From: Ampelomyces quisqualis
Taxonomy: Eukaryota; Ascomycota; Dothideomycetes; Pleosporales; Phaeosphaeriaceae
Assembly (NCBI GenBank): GCA_018398575.1
Contig: JAGTXZ010000024.1
Coordinates: 1,178,001-1,242,000 of the forward strand
Length of the DNA stretch: 64,000 nt
Direction of reading: 5' to 3'
Both the position numbers and the translations under genes were made by a program. This document shows positions 1 to 10,449 of this stretch, piece after piece. Every line of letters starts with the position of its first letter. The first letter of the stretch is position 1. The notes under the pieces are model-generated. The model was given only the letters and a program-made list of their open reading frames with translations, was not told where the DNA came from and ran no database searches.

Positions 1-931
1 GGGTAAAGTCGGTCGCAGAAGAGATTGGAAAGGCCAAAGGCATCGAGAAAGTCATATACGTGGAAAATGCCGCATACGACAAGGTCAGGATGGGCACAGA
101 ACACGACAAGTTGCAGGGCTAATCTAGCTCCAGGGTCTACCGGAGAATTATGCGCCACTTCTGGTCGAAAACATAAAGAAGGGTGGATATACCCATGTCA
201 TCGCTGGGCACTCAGCTTTTGGAAAGAACTTGATGCCGCGACTCTCAGCACTTCTAGACACCCAGCAGATCTCGGACATCACAGCTATTGAAAGCGAAGA
301 CAGTAAGCGACGTGTGGTGGCAACCGCGCTCAAGACGCACCGTTGACAATCCACAGCATTCGTGCGCCCAATCTACGCCGGCAACGCTGTCATGACTGTA
401 CAATCAAGCGATAGCGTCAAGGTCATCACCGTCCGTGGCACTGCTTTTCCTGCGCCAGAAACTGAGGGTGGCTCAGCTGCCCTGGAAGAAGGCGTGGACC
501 CAAAGGCCGAGTCCGCGACCGAATGGATTTCCGAAGATCTACAAAAGTCAGACCGACCCGATCTCGGTTCAGCAGACAAGGTCGTTTCCGGAGGTCGTGG
601 GTTGAAGTCCAAGGAGGAATTTGACAAGCTTATGCCACCACTAGCCGATGCGCTTGGTGCTGCCATTGGCGCCTCAAGAGCAGCTGTCGACAGCGGCTTC
701 GCGGATAACAGCTTGCAGGTTGGACAGACTGGCAAGAACGTTGCACCACAACTGTATCTCTGCGCAGGTATTTCTGGTGCGATTCAGCATCTTGCTGGCA
801 TGAAAGACAGCAAAGTCATCGCAGCTATCAATAAAGACCCCGAGGCACCCATTTTCCAGGTTGCAGACGTCGGGTTAGTCGGAGATCTGTTCGAAAAGGT
901 ACCAGAGCTTACCGAGAAGCTCAAGCAATAG
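1..931 (+). CDS. ETFA: Electron transfer flavoprotein alpha subunit, 3' part
   Basis: The mitochondrial-matrix ETF alpha subunit passes electrons from acyl-CoA dehydrogenases to ETF-ubiquinone oxidoreductase. The 5' end lies outside the window. I read exons 3-83, 134-302 and 357-931, with introns 84-133 (gtcagg...ccag) and 303-356 (gtaagc...acag); phases match and the joins restore the conserved texts AYDKGLPENYAP and ESEDTFVRPIYAGNA. The last exon holds the FAD-binding C-terminal domain, including the signature region LYLCAGISGAIQHLAGMKDS followed by the INKDPEAPIF segment. The stop is TAG at 929-931. The reading frame is intact and codon use is like that of its neighbours. Recognition of the family is firm; only the missing N-terminus limits the call. 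Confidence 0.95.
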
Positions 932-1525
932 ACGTTCCAAGTGTCAGGACACCTACTTTTGTACATAAAGAAAGAACCCCTAAATTTGAATTGCAGCAAA
1001 TCAGGCTGATACCTTTTGGAATGGGCAATACCCGGCCCACCTCCCGAGCCTTGGTGGGGCGGGTAGAATCACTAAACGAAGTTCACATGTCTCGAATCCA
1101 TGGAGGCGCATCCACTCAAGTTGATCCAACGGTGGACCTTGGCACTAGCAAACAAGCTCCGAACGATCGACCCTAGCGTTCAGCTATCTCGATTCCCCAC
1201 GTTGAACGACCAACTCAGCTGGTAACCATGTGTCGCGCCCACAGGAAGACTGCGCAAGCCAAGTGTTCGAGAGTCCGATTTATGTAATTGCTCATCATCC
1301 AGTACAATAAAAAAGCTATGCCACTCTTGTCTGCGCCGCCTGCCTCCTTCGACACTCTCCACCTGAAACCGACTTCGCACTAGCGCTGCTTCATCATCAT
1401 AGTTTAACGCCGTAGTGTCCAAGTCCTGTGCGTATGCCTTTGAGACCTCTTCGTCATTCTTCAGATTCAGATGCAGACACAGATTGTGAGAACTATCTTC
1501 TCCAGACAATGTTTCTCGCGCTGTG
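932..1525. other. Intergenic region, ETFA 3' side / K+ channel promoter
   Basis: About 600 bp between two genes in the same orientation. I see no convincing coding region: the 170-codon minus-strand frame across 1180-1692 overlaps the channel's first exons and has no recognisable domain. The region must hold the ETFA 3' UTR and the promoter and 5' UTR of the channel gene. Confidence 0.5.
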
Positions 1526-3975
1526 ATGGCGCCGACTACTCCATCCGACGTTGTACAAAAGCGCGACAAAGGCAAGAGTAGGAAGAAGAGATGGTGGAAT
1601 GTGTTCAAGAGTTGGAAAGAAGGACAGGAGAGTGATTGGTGGTTTGCGAGCACTGGGATACCGTAAGCCAACGTCATGTACGAGACGCACATGTGCTGAT
1701 ACAGAATAGACTGATGGCAGCTACACTTGGCCCGTTGGCGAATGTGTCGTCGATCGCAGCGCTGGTGACGAGCTGGCGACAGACGAACTTCCTGGATGGA
1801 GAAATTTTGTCGGATTTTGACGGGGTGCCGTACCAGGATCCGCGATGGTGAGTCTGTTTGTCATTATCTGAAAGATTTGTGGCGATAACAGTCGTTATGG
1901 CTTCGCGCTCACTATGCGGCTGTGGTCCTCAAGGGGAATGACCAGGTACTGACATATAGCTGTAGGTGTTACTGGATCAATGTTGCTTCACTGATATGCG
2001 GTTTCCTAGGCAATTTATTCTTGTTGCTCAACTTTACCCAGAGAATTCGCTATATTGTTGCTCTTCCAGCTACCATCATATTTTGGTACTTGTCGTCTGG
2101 ATTCCTAATCGCTATTACGGTGTGTATGAACGTTTACGTTCCGCCTGACCGTCCAAATGAAGGCTGGTGAGTACTTTCTTCGCCTCAAGGAGAGTCACTG
2201 ACGCTTTGATAGTAAGTCACTTCCGAAACCAACGAGACCCAGAAGTATGCTGAATCAATTGTATAGATACCCAAGGCTTTTGGTACGCGATCGCTGCCGC
2301 CGCCTTGTACACTGTCTGCTCCATGCTGCTCATGCTCAACATGCTTGGCTACTTCCTCGGTCACTATCCCGAAAGATTTGCTTTGAGCGACAGTCAGCGT
2401 ACTCTGATTCTGCAAAGTATGGCCTTCTTCGTGTGGCTCGCAGGCGGTGCTGCCGTCTTCTCCAAGATTGAGAGAGACTCTGGGGAGGACAGTTGGGCGT
2501 TTCCCGATGCCCTATACTTCTGCGATGTCACAATTCTCACCGTTGGGTTCGGCGACATAGTACCCATCACAGATGTCGGACGAGGGATCGTGTTCCCATA
2601 TTCGGTCGGTGGTATTATTACACTCGCTCTCATCGTATCGTCGCTATACAAAGCAATACGTGAGATTGGCGAAGAAAAGGTGATACAAAAACACGTCGAT
2701 CGCATGCGCGAGAAAGCCCTTGAGCGGACTGTCACCAATTCCTTCGACTTCCGCCATCACGAACACAACACGCATCGCCTAGTCCACAAGCGTAAACGCG
2801 GGTTTCCGAGTATCAGCACACCTATGAATCTTCGGCCACTACATACAGCCATGGCAAATACAGTCGAACAAACATCAACGTTCCCACGTAGCGTAGTGCC
2901 TGACATGCTGAAGATCAATAGGAAGCCAAAGCTCATGCTTCTAAAAGAGGAAAAAGATCGTTTCGATGCTATGCGCCAGATCCAAGCCAAAAGCAAGAAG
3001 TTTCGACAATGGATGGCCTTATTTTGGTCTGTCACCACGTTCTCAATACTATGGTGTATCGGCGCCGTGGTGTTCTGGCAAGCCGAAAAAGATACGCAAG
3101 GCTTGTCGTACTTCCAAGCTCTGTACTTTTGTTACATTAGCTTGTTGACCATTGGCTATGGTGATCTTGCGCCTAAGTCAAATGCTGGAAGGTGCTTCTT
3201 CGTCATTTGGAGCCTGATAGCGGTACCGACGATGACGATTCTCGTGTCGGATCTTGGTGATACGGTGGTTGCGAAGTTCAAGATGTGGAGTGATCAGTTG
3301 GCAGACTTCACCGTCTTGCCAAAAGAAGGTATATGGCGAGCCTATGTCGAAAAGCATCCGTGGCTGCTCGACTGGCTACAGCGACGAATCGCCTCACATG
3401 AAGCCAAACAACGTCTCCGGAAAGGCTTCGATGTCGCCGACCCACGAAACGACAGCGCCGCAACTACTTCCACCCTTCCCGACGGCGAAGATCCTTCTGA
3501 TTCGGATTTGGAGCTCACACAACATCCTACAATACCCACGCTTGCCGCCGAAGCCGAAGTCGATTCTTCAGCACTACCGACACACGCTTCGCTATCCCGC
3601 CGCCTTGCCCTCAGCATCAAGAAAGTCAGTCACGATTTCCGTCTCCCACATCCTAGACGCTACACCTACGAAGAATGGGTCGAGTTCACTCGTCTGATTC
3701 GCATGACTACTCCTGAACGGCTTGATCGCGATCTAGGCACCACGATCAGCAACAGTGCCACAGAGAAGGAAGAAGGGCTGGTGAATTGGGACTGGATTGG
3801 CAACGACAGTCCGATGATGAGTGGATTAACGGAGAGCGAGTGGTTGTTAGAAAGGCTGTGCGAGAGTTTGGTAAGATTGGAGAGGAGGAAGGAGGTTGCG
3901 TACGAGATGGGTGGGCCGGGGGCTATGAGGGTCGCGGAGGGGACTGCGATGCGTAGAGAAGCAGGCGATAGGTGA
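1526..3975 (+). CDS. TOK1: TOK-type outward-rectifying two-pore-domain K+ channel
   Basis: A fungal plasma-membrane K+ channel of the TOK family (eight membrane segments, two pore loops). Both selectivity filters are visible: TVGFGD at 2539-2556 and TIGYGD at 3148-3165. Exons are 1526-1662, 1710-1847, 1966-2165 and 2267-3975, giving 727 residues; all phases close. The N-terminal part has the TSWRQTNFLDGEI and PRWCYWINVAS texts before the first membrane helices; the C-terminal 250 residues are a cytosolic tail rich in charged residues. The third intron (2166-2266) cannot be removed as one GT-AG intron without hitting a stop; it reads as a [D1,2] stwintron (see findings). The ATG at 1526 is chosen because it opens the frame 46 codons before the first splice site; an upstream start is not excluded. 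Confidence 0.93.
2166..2266 (+). other. Stwintron (nested spliceosomal twin intron) in the K+ channel gene
   Basis: The internal intron 2167-2212 (gtgagt...ctgac...gatag) interrupts the donor of an external intron between its G (2166) and its T (2213). Its removal creates a perfect external donor GTAAGT; the external intron then ends at tatag 2266. The exon junction reads GGC T|AT ACC CAA, giving the in-frame text EGYTQGFWY. A single intron from 2167 to 2266 would create a TGA stop, and a 22-bp intron is the only other frame-keeping option. Confidence 0.82.
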
Positions 3976-4159
3976 AAATAATGAGCAGTTGGAAGGAGAA
4001 CCTTAGGTTCAGGGGACTCATTGATATTCTCATGGAATGCTATCATAAAAACCCCTCACCGCCAATGTGTCATGCTGGGTCCTACAAATGCCACGGAAGA
4101 ACGCCTCACCGGGAGCCCAATCTGTTGCCGTCAGTTGAATGTGGTCAAGTTCCCTACAG

Positions 4160-4505
4160 CATCAATTAGTAGATTCTTGTTACCGGAGCACCACCAACTC
4201 ACCATAGCGAATCAAGCCTCCTCTGTTACCCTCAAAGTTCACATTCGCATATTTGGCCAGTGCACCGCAATCGTTATTGCCGGTACGAGTCTTACTATCT
4301 TTCTGCTCGGCTGTACCTTCCCGATAATGCCACCCATGCTATGAGCAATGAATACTATAGGGCGTTCGCCGACACCATCGCGAAGATGAGCGAGCTTATT
4401 ACATAGCCTTTGTGCATGTTGAGTTGGATTAGCGTTTGAGACAACGTCAAATGATCGTATGGTCTGTGCTACATAGCCCCAAGTGACGATTCTGGCGTTG
4501 GGCAT
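4160..4505 (-). pseudogene. Alpha/beta-hydrolase (DUF676-like) fragment of an NLR-type protein
   Basis: The minus-strand frame 4505-4239 carries the nucleophile-elbow text FIAHSMGGII preceded by GERPIV and an N-terminal WGYVAQTIRSFD-like segment, as in the lipase-like effector domains found at the N-terminus of many fungal NLRs. It stops matching after the elbow, and the continuation lies in another frame (towards 4160), so the gene is truncated or frame-shifted. It lies on the strand opposite to the adjacent NACHT/ankyrin debris, so it is either a separate relic or was inverted. Confidence 0.55.
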
Positions 4506-4640
4506 ATCGAATGGGAGGAGATCGGAGGGCCAAAAGCAGGTGACATCGCTGGTCCGAGTTGATGTAAATGTAAGCGTGCGAACACCATCGAGACTGTGTA
4601 TCAGGGCAATACTGTGATAGGATCAGTGAAGTGATGAGTT

Positions 4641-5736
4641 ATGCCACGGACGGACTTCCTGTGGGTTCCTGTTGATCTGGGCAAGGGCAAGCCATGCTTT
4701 CGCTCTTTCTCATCAACCATCACGATTCAGTCTTCAGAAAAGCCAGAACGATATAGGTTGTTCTACTTCTTCTGTGAAGCACAGAGCTATACAAATACAG
4801 GGATTTCCATACTCCGAAGTCTCATCTATCAACTACTGGATGACTCGATAAAGGTGGTCAGCCATATGCGGGACGAACGAACTCTTTTCAGGGACGTTAG
4901 CTTCGAGACGCTATGGAAAGTGTTCATAGCCATGGTCACAGACGCCCGTTTCGACTCGGTAACATGCGCCCTCGAAAGTTTTGATGAATGTGTCGAGAAA
5001 TCCCTCGACCCGTTCTGGATCAAGGTCTGCAGCTTTATGATTCCAGAAAGCCTAAGACCAGCCAAAAGTCTCACGCGAGGTTAAAGAAGATAGCTACGAG
5101 TAAAAACTACCCTGAGATGTTCGAGCCCAAAGACTCTACATCAAACAAGAGCTGCAACATCGTCGTCCCCGTTGACGCTTCGATAACAGACTTCTTATGG
5201 AGTATTGACAAGTCTACTGGCAAAATTGCTGCGTTTCGACTGTATGCAACCATATGTCATAGCAGTCTTCCAGGACGATCCAGATGTTATTTTGTCAAAC
5301 CATCTAAATGATGCTCCACCGCACGGAGCCTGCATCAAATACTCTTTGTTTGAGTATGCACTGGCGTTGGCTTTGCAGTATTTGACCACATCTTCCAAGA
5401 ACAAACCAGACTTATCATACGCTCTGCTTGCGAGATGAACAAGGCAAACAACCCTAGTTGCGGACGCAAAGCCTCGCTGTCGGATACTTGTGGAATTTCG
5501 GAAAGACCCATCTCACGCATGTCGCTGCACTGCTTGGATGTCCCAACATTGTAAGATACTACCTGAACAACGCTGCATGTCATGTCAACACCAGAGACTA
5601 TTCTCCCAGGACTCTTCTCTTTTACGCAGTTTTGAGAAAGCATCAAGAGTTGATGAAGCTTCATTTAGAAAAAGGCGCCAATTCCAACGCTAAGGACTTT
5701 GTGGCCCAGCCAATTAAGCTGGAAGCAAAGAATTGA
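4641..5736 (+). pseudogene. NACHT-ankyrin NLR-like relic
   Basis: Frame 4641-5084 reads as a fungal NACHT domain: a decayed Walker A (LGKGKP where GKGKT is usual), the LFYFFCEAQ strand typical of this family, ILRSLIYQLLDD, and a Walker-B-like SFDEC near 4975. Downstream, 5458-5736 gives two or three ankyrin-like units (HLTHVAALLGCPNIVRYY; NTRDYSPRTLLFYAV). Between them the similarity hops among frames (pieces at 4988-5311 and 5205-5438), with stops and no convincing intron set. The Walker A Thr/Ser is lost and the P-loop start is missing, so this is almost certainly non-functional. NLR-like loci of this type act in non-self recognition in fungi and turn over fast. Confidence 0.7.
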
Positions 5737-6195
5737 AGTTTTACCTCTGTTGCTTACTTTCTCAAGTAGATACATTTCGCGTCTTCCGGGCAGAAGATGG
5801 GACGCGAAAGATGGTTACTATCATTTGAGAGTATAGCAGATGCATCTTCTACGACAATGAAACCAAATACACAGCTTGTAATATTGGGTTCTCCTGTGAC
5901 ACTTTCATGTGGACTGAAGCAAGTTTACGAGTTAATGTGGAAAACAAGACTCACATCCAACGTAGTTCGCACCCGATTTTGAGAGCTTATTCCTATGAAT
6001 ATCAGTCTCAGTCTAGCTAAGCTGAGCACATGATGACCAACGATACTCGGGCATCGAGCGAAAAAAATTCAAATTTTGAGGACTTTATAAGGTTGGAAAC
6101 TCTACGCAGGGACGTCTCAACTTGGGGATGATTCTAATAACGTCGCATATGGAGTATTTTCGCTACAGAACGATTTCTTTCTCCACTACACAAGC
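5737..6195. other. Intergenic, no gene seen
   Basis: About 460 bp following the NLR debris and preceding the 3' end of the F-box-like gene. A 61-codon plus frame at 5797-5982 has no recognisable features. Nothing else is evident. Confidence 0.4.
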
Positions 6196-7536
6196 TCACG
6201 CAGCTAGCTCGGAGATTGCTGCCCACATGCTTGACCAGACCGAATTGCTCTGCGTAGTCGCAGCATCAGCAGCCTGAACTTCAAGGCTGCGCATCGCCGT
6301 CTCAATCTCCTCGTTCCACCCCATCACCGCATCTCTCTCATCACGAATAGCCATATCATTAGGCACTAGCATCGCCGCCTGCTCAATCAACGTAATAGCC
6401 TTGACTCTCACGGCACCATTACGCATCAACCGCAGGCACTTAGCCTGACGATACATCATCTTACCTCGCTGTTGATTGCTCGGGAGCCACGTCGCGCCCG
6501 CATGCTGAGTGAAGCGCGCACTTGCATTCTCGCATTTACGCAGATGCTGAAGTGAGGCGCGACCGTTGCGCTGTACGAGGACAGGCTGAGCGAAATCGCT
6601 AGCCATGTCGATTTGAAGAAATGCGGCAGATAGGAGGTTGAGCGTGAAGTACAGATCGGCGGTCTTGTTTACGAAATCCTCGCCGCCAGACTTCTGGAGG
6701 CCCAGCCAGGAGGAGCTGTGACGCATACGCTCGAGCGTGCGCATCGAGTAGTTCCAGAGTTCAGCTGCGGAATAGTATTGTTTCTGCTGCCATTGACGCT
6801 TGCCAACATCTACACCGGTGGAGATTTCGTCAAGAGTGGATTCGGGATCGGTCCAGCGCGGCTTGGCTACCTCCTCGATGACGCTGCTGACAATTGCGGC
6901 ATTGACTGGGCCGTTGATCTTTAGGGTGGGAATGCCACGAACAAGCGTCACAATGGGCTGCAGTAGGTGTTGCTGAATCTTCGGGGTGAAGAACCGAGCG
7001 TATGCGTAGTTGAAATTGATATTTGCGTAGAGGGATGCGTGCTGGGTGGTTGTCGCATTGGCGTCTGTCATTACGCTCTCGACATCAAGTTTCTTGCACA
7101 GGTCCGGCAAATCAGCGCGCAGTACCATCATCTCGTAATCCACAAAGGCAAACGAGCTGGGCGTCAAGACCGGTTTGGACAATGTCACGTGCATTACATA
7201 GCCTTTGAATCGAGTGACTTCGTGTGCTTTGGTTGAAACGACCGGGATCTGGTCCTCGAGGAACAGATTCCGGACATCTAGACCTCGGCACGTAACGCGG
7301 ACGAATTGGTTGCGCTTAATCATGTAGTCGAAAGCTTCATTGTGGATTCGCTTGTTGGTGCGCAAGAGGGTTGATGCTGGGTAGCTTGGGCATCGTCTGC
7401 TTACGTTGCTGATGTACCCGGGCTCAGCGTCAAGCTCATCGTTCCAAGAGCATAGGAGGAGGTCATAACAATCATTTCTGATTTCGGCAGGGAGGTCCAG
7501 AAAGCGGAAAGGTCGTGTCGATTGAAGGGAGGACAT
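6196..7536 (-). CDS. F-box-like hypothetical protein
   Basis: An uninterrupted 446-residue frame. The N-terminus FRFLDLPAEIRNDCYDLLL is the F-box-like entry seen in a large, poorly characterised Dothideomycete family, followed by the PASTLLRTNKRIHNEA segment that normally comes next. If it is a true F-box it would bind Skp1 and recruit a substrate to an SCF ubiquitin ligase; the C-terminal 250 residues are helix-rich and otherwise unrecognised. No intron is needed. It is transcribed divergently from the MDH gene. Domain call moderate, existence of the gene strong. Confidence 0.8.
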   Translation of the reverse strand: MSSLQSTRPFRFLDLPAEIRNDCYDLLLCSWNDELDAEPGYISNVSRRCPSYPASTLLRTNKRIHNEAFDYMIKRNQFVRVTCRGLDVRNLFLEDQIPVVSTKAHEVTRFKGYVMHVTLSKPVLTPSSFAFVDYEMMVLRADLPDLCKKLDVESVMTDANATTTQHASLYANINFNYAYARFFTPKIQQHLLQPIVTLVRGIPTLKINGPVNAAIVSSVIEEVAKPRWTDPESTLDEISTGVDVGKRQWQQKQYYSAAELWNYSMRTLERMRHSSSWLGLQKSGGEDFVNKTADLYFTLNLLSAAFLQIDMASDFAQPVLVQRNGRASLQHLRKCENASARFTQHAGATWLPSNQQRGKMMYRQAKCLRLMRNGAVRVKAITLIEQAAMLVPNDMAIRDERDAVMGWNEEIETAMRSLEVQAADAATTQSNSVWSSMWAAISELAA

Positions 7537-8661
7537 GGTGTGCGGAGGAAGTTGTTATTGATTGTGATTGGATGCTGATGTGTTTCCGGCCTTGGGCTTG
7601 TCGTCACAAGGCTTGATGTCGTAAGGCAAGTCGCTTGGTGATGTCGCCGAGGAGCGTGTCTCGAGGCAAATTCAATACAGGTGAAGTCGCTGGGCAAAGA
7701 GTTGCTTGGAAATTGTCGCTGTGGAAGTCAAGGTTCATGGAGGGTTGAGGTGATGTCGCCTGGGAGATCTTCGCTTATGGTTCGTTTTGCATTTGTACTC
7801 AAAGCAAGTGAGGCGGGCAATGAAGAAAGGAGGTGTAGAAATTATCAAGATGTCAGATCTAAGAGGATTTGATAGCAAACTCGTGCAGTCAAAGCTCGGT
7901 CCAGGCCTCCGTAGGTACCACAAAATCCGGGGCGCACGTCCTGCTCTTATGCTGGCGATGGAGCGCGGCGTGATTTGGCAAGTGGGTTAGGCACTTGTGG
8001 AGGTTTGTCGGTTCTGGCGGATCCGCGCCCATCAAGTCTGTCAAGACAGAGATGCGGAGAAGGAGAGGATCCGGCTGCTTACGGAGTACATGCATGGTGA
8101 TGTCGATCAAGGGCGTGCTAAGCCAAAGTAAGCCTAGTAAAGTTAACTTCGCACGTCTTTCTCGACATGTCATTCTCAGCTTTACCCGTCGGAAAACCAT
8201 TTGTTGGCATTTGACCCGCAGTACCCACGGCTTTTGTTCGAAGTGCACTCGGGAGGAAGGAGATTGCTCGGATCAGTCGCACACTAACCTTGACTTCGTA
8301 CAGAGAGGCCGTTGGCCAATATCACTGTACATCAAAGGCGCATGCGTATTGATTGCGACAGTGAGTGACGAGTGTGCACGTAGATTGCCAGAGTAACATG
8401 GCTGCGAAGCCCTGTGTAGAAGCACCAGCCATAAAATGGGCCGCCGCGAAGCTTCTGATAAAACTCGAGTCATTTGTGCATGCAGTCCTGTTGTTCTTCG
8501 ACACATGTGGTTGTTGACGGCATAAAAGTGGTCTGTGCGCCGAAAGCAAGCCGAAGGTGAGGTAACGCGAGCAAAACCTCACTCGGCAACTTTCCTTCCG
8601 CCATCCCCACCACCCAATCCAGCCCATCCACCACCGTCTCCTCTTGCCAATTGTAGTCACC
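7537..8661. promoter_or_regulatory. Divergent intergenic region (F-box-like gene / MDH)
   Basis: 1.1 kb between two divergent starts, with no convincing coding frame. Near the left end, 7590-7770, short related motifs recur (AAGTCGCT and GATGTCGCC several times), too degenerate to call a repeat. The last 80 bp before the MDH ATG are C-rich (CCATCCCCACCACCCAATCC), as is common in strongly expressed fungal promoters and 5' UTRs. Confidence 0.4.
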
Positions 8662-9988
8662 ATGTTCGCTGCTAGACAAGCCTTCTCCCAGGCATCGCGC
8701 CGCGGCTTTGCGTCGTCTGCCCGCCAGGTGTGTTATTCCCCACGGCACGCATCGCTTTTATTGGACATGTGTCGGCACGGCAATGCATCTTGACACGCGA
8801 TATGACATACTGACCCCAATTGCTGTAGTCGTCCAAGGTCACAGTTCTCGGTGCTGCCGGTGGCATTGGCCAGCCATTGTCGCTGCTGCTGAAGCTCAAC
8901 CCCAGGGTTACCAAACTCTCCCTCTACGACATCCGCCTGGCTCCCGGTACGCTTCCGTTGCCTTTCCCAACCATGCCCCACGTCTAACACATCTCTCACA
9001 GGTGTTGCCGCCGACATTGGCCACATCAACACCAAGAGCGAGGTACGGTGCACTAGCCGAAATCCCTCACGAGCCACCCCACTGATGCACAAAAGGTCAC
9101 CGGCCATGAGGCCACTCCCTCCGGTCTTGCCGACGCCCTCAGGGGCGCCGAGATTGTTGTCATCCCCGCTGGTGTTCCCCGCAAGCCTGGCATGACCCGT
9201 GACGGTATGCAGAGGAAGTTCTGAGATGCAGCCCCACAAGCTGACATGCCCCAGATCTCTTCAACACCAACGCCTCCATCGTCCGCGACCTGGCCAAGGC
9301 AGCCGCAGACCACGCCCCCGAGGCCAACATCCTGATCATATCCAACCCCGTATGAAACCCGACTGGCTGCATTGGGCAGGAATATTAATGTTGGCAGGTC
9401 AACTCCACCGTCCCTATCACCGCCGAGATCTTCAAGTCCAAGGGTGTCTACAACCCCAAGCGCCTGTTCGGTGTCACCACCCTCGACGTCGTCCGTGCCT
9501 CGCGCTTCATCTCCCAGCTCAAGAGCACCGACCCCGCCAGCGAGAACATCACCGTCGTCGGCGGCCACTCCGGCGCAACCATCGTCCCCCTTCTGTCGCA
9601 GTCCGGCTATAACCTCGAGGGCGAGAAACTCGACAGCTACGTCAACCGCGTCCAATTCGGTGGTGACGAGGTCGTCAAGGCAAAGGACGGTGCAGGATCT
9701 GCCACCCTCTCCATGGCCATGGCCGGTGCCCGCTTCGCCGAGTCGCTCCTCAAGGCCGCTCAGGGCCAGAAGAACGTCATCGAGCCCACGTTTGTCGACT
9801 CTCCTCTCTACAAGGACCAGGGCTGCGAATACTTCGCCTCCAACGTCGAGCTCGGCCCCAACGGTGTTGAGAAGATCCACCCCGTTGGCAAGATCACCGA
9901 CTACGAGCAGAAACTCCTCGACGTCTGCATCAGTGACCTCAAGAAAAACATCAGCAAGGGTGTTGACTTTGTCAAGCAGAACCCATAG
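8662..9988 (+). CDS. MDH1: Malate dehydrogenase, mitochondrial
   Basis: NAD-dependent oxidation of malate to oxaloacetate in the TCA cycle. Six exons: 8662-8727, 8829-8946, 9002-9042, 9096-9204, 9255-9349 and 9398-9988 (five introns of 48-101 bp), encoding 339 residues, the usual length. Exon 1 is an Arg/Ser/Ala-rich mitochondrial presequence (MFAARQAFSQASRRGFASSA). The mature protein begins with the Rossmann nucleotide loop VLGAAGGIGQPLSLLLK; the mobile active-site loop text is GVPRKPGMTRDDLF, and the catalytic His lies in VVGGHSGATIVPL. All phases close and the stop is TAG at 9986-9988. GC-rich third positions generate long shadow frames on both strands. Confidence 0.97.
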
Positions 9989-10449
9989 ATGCTTCACTAC
10001 GAGTAGTGGAAGAGACGTGCACTGTTAATGACCAATCGGCTACCGGATCTGGATCTGACTGGGTACCAGGTGTCACATCATCATTTAGCGACGAGCAGTA
10101 GGCCTGTGTAGATTTTGACATGTATCCTAGCGCACAAAATACTCCTTCGTTCCTCAAGCACGTTCAGACATCATTATGAGGCTAGGCTCTCTGCAATCCT
10201 TGGACAATCATCATGTCTGGCAGATGGTACCAAAGGACCCCACTTTGGAATAACCTCACACGCTCACAGCCAACAATCCGTACGGATAAACTCACTAAAT
10301 TCTATTGAAAATGCTATGCGTTCTCTCTTGACCTAGATGCACGCATGGCTGTCTATTTGGTGGACGGTATGCGAACAAATTTAAACAAACATCCGACCTC
10401 GCGTCGAAGCGCACACAGCTTACAAGGTACTTCTTACTCCGCCTCACAT
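9989..10449. other. Convergent 3' intergenic region
   Basis: 461 bp between the tail-to-tail MDH and carnitine acetyltransferase genes. It must contain both 3' UTRs; no other feature is seen. Confidence 0.5.

Noticed and set aside
1180..1692. 170-codon minus-strand open frame
   Set aside because: Overlaps the channel gene's first exon antisense and shows no recognisable domain.
2246..2266. Second ordinary intron of 21-22 bp in the K+ channel gene with a 32-bp exon before it
   Set aside because: It would keep the frame but is far below the minimum intron size seen here (44 bp); the stwintron model uses better signals and gives the conserved text.
9053..10028. Long frames of 314 codons (-) and 218 codons (+) over the MDH gene
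   Set aside because: Composition shadows of GC-rich third positions in MDH; low-complexity Ser/Arg or Gly/Val/Asp content.
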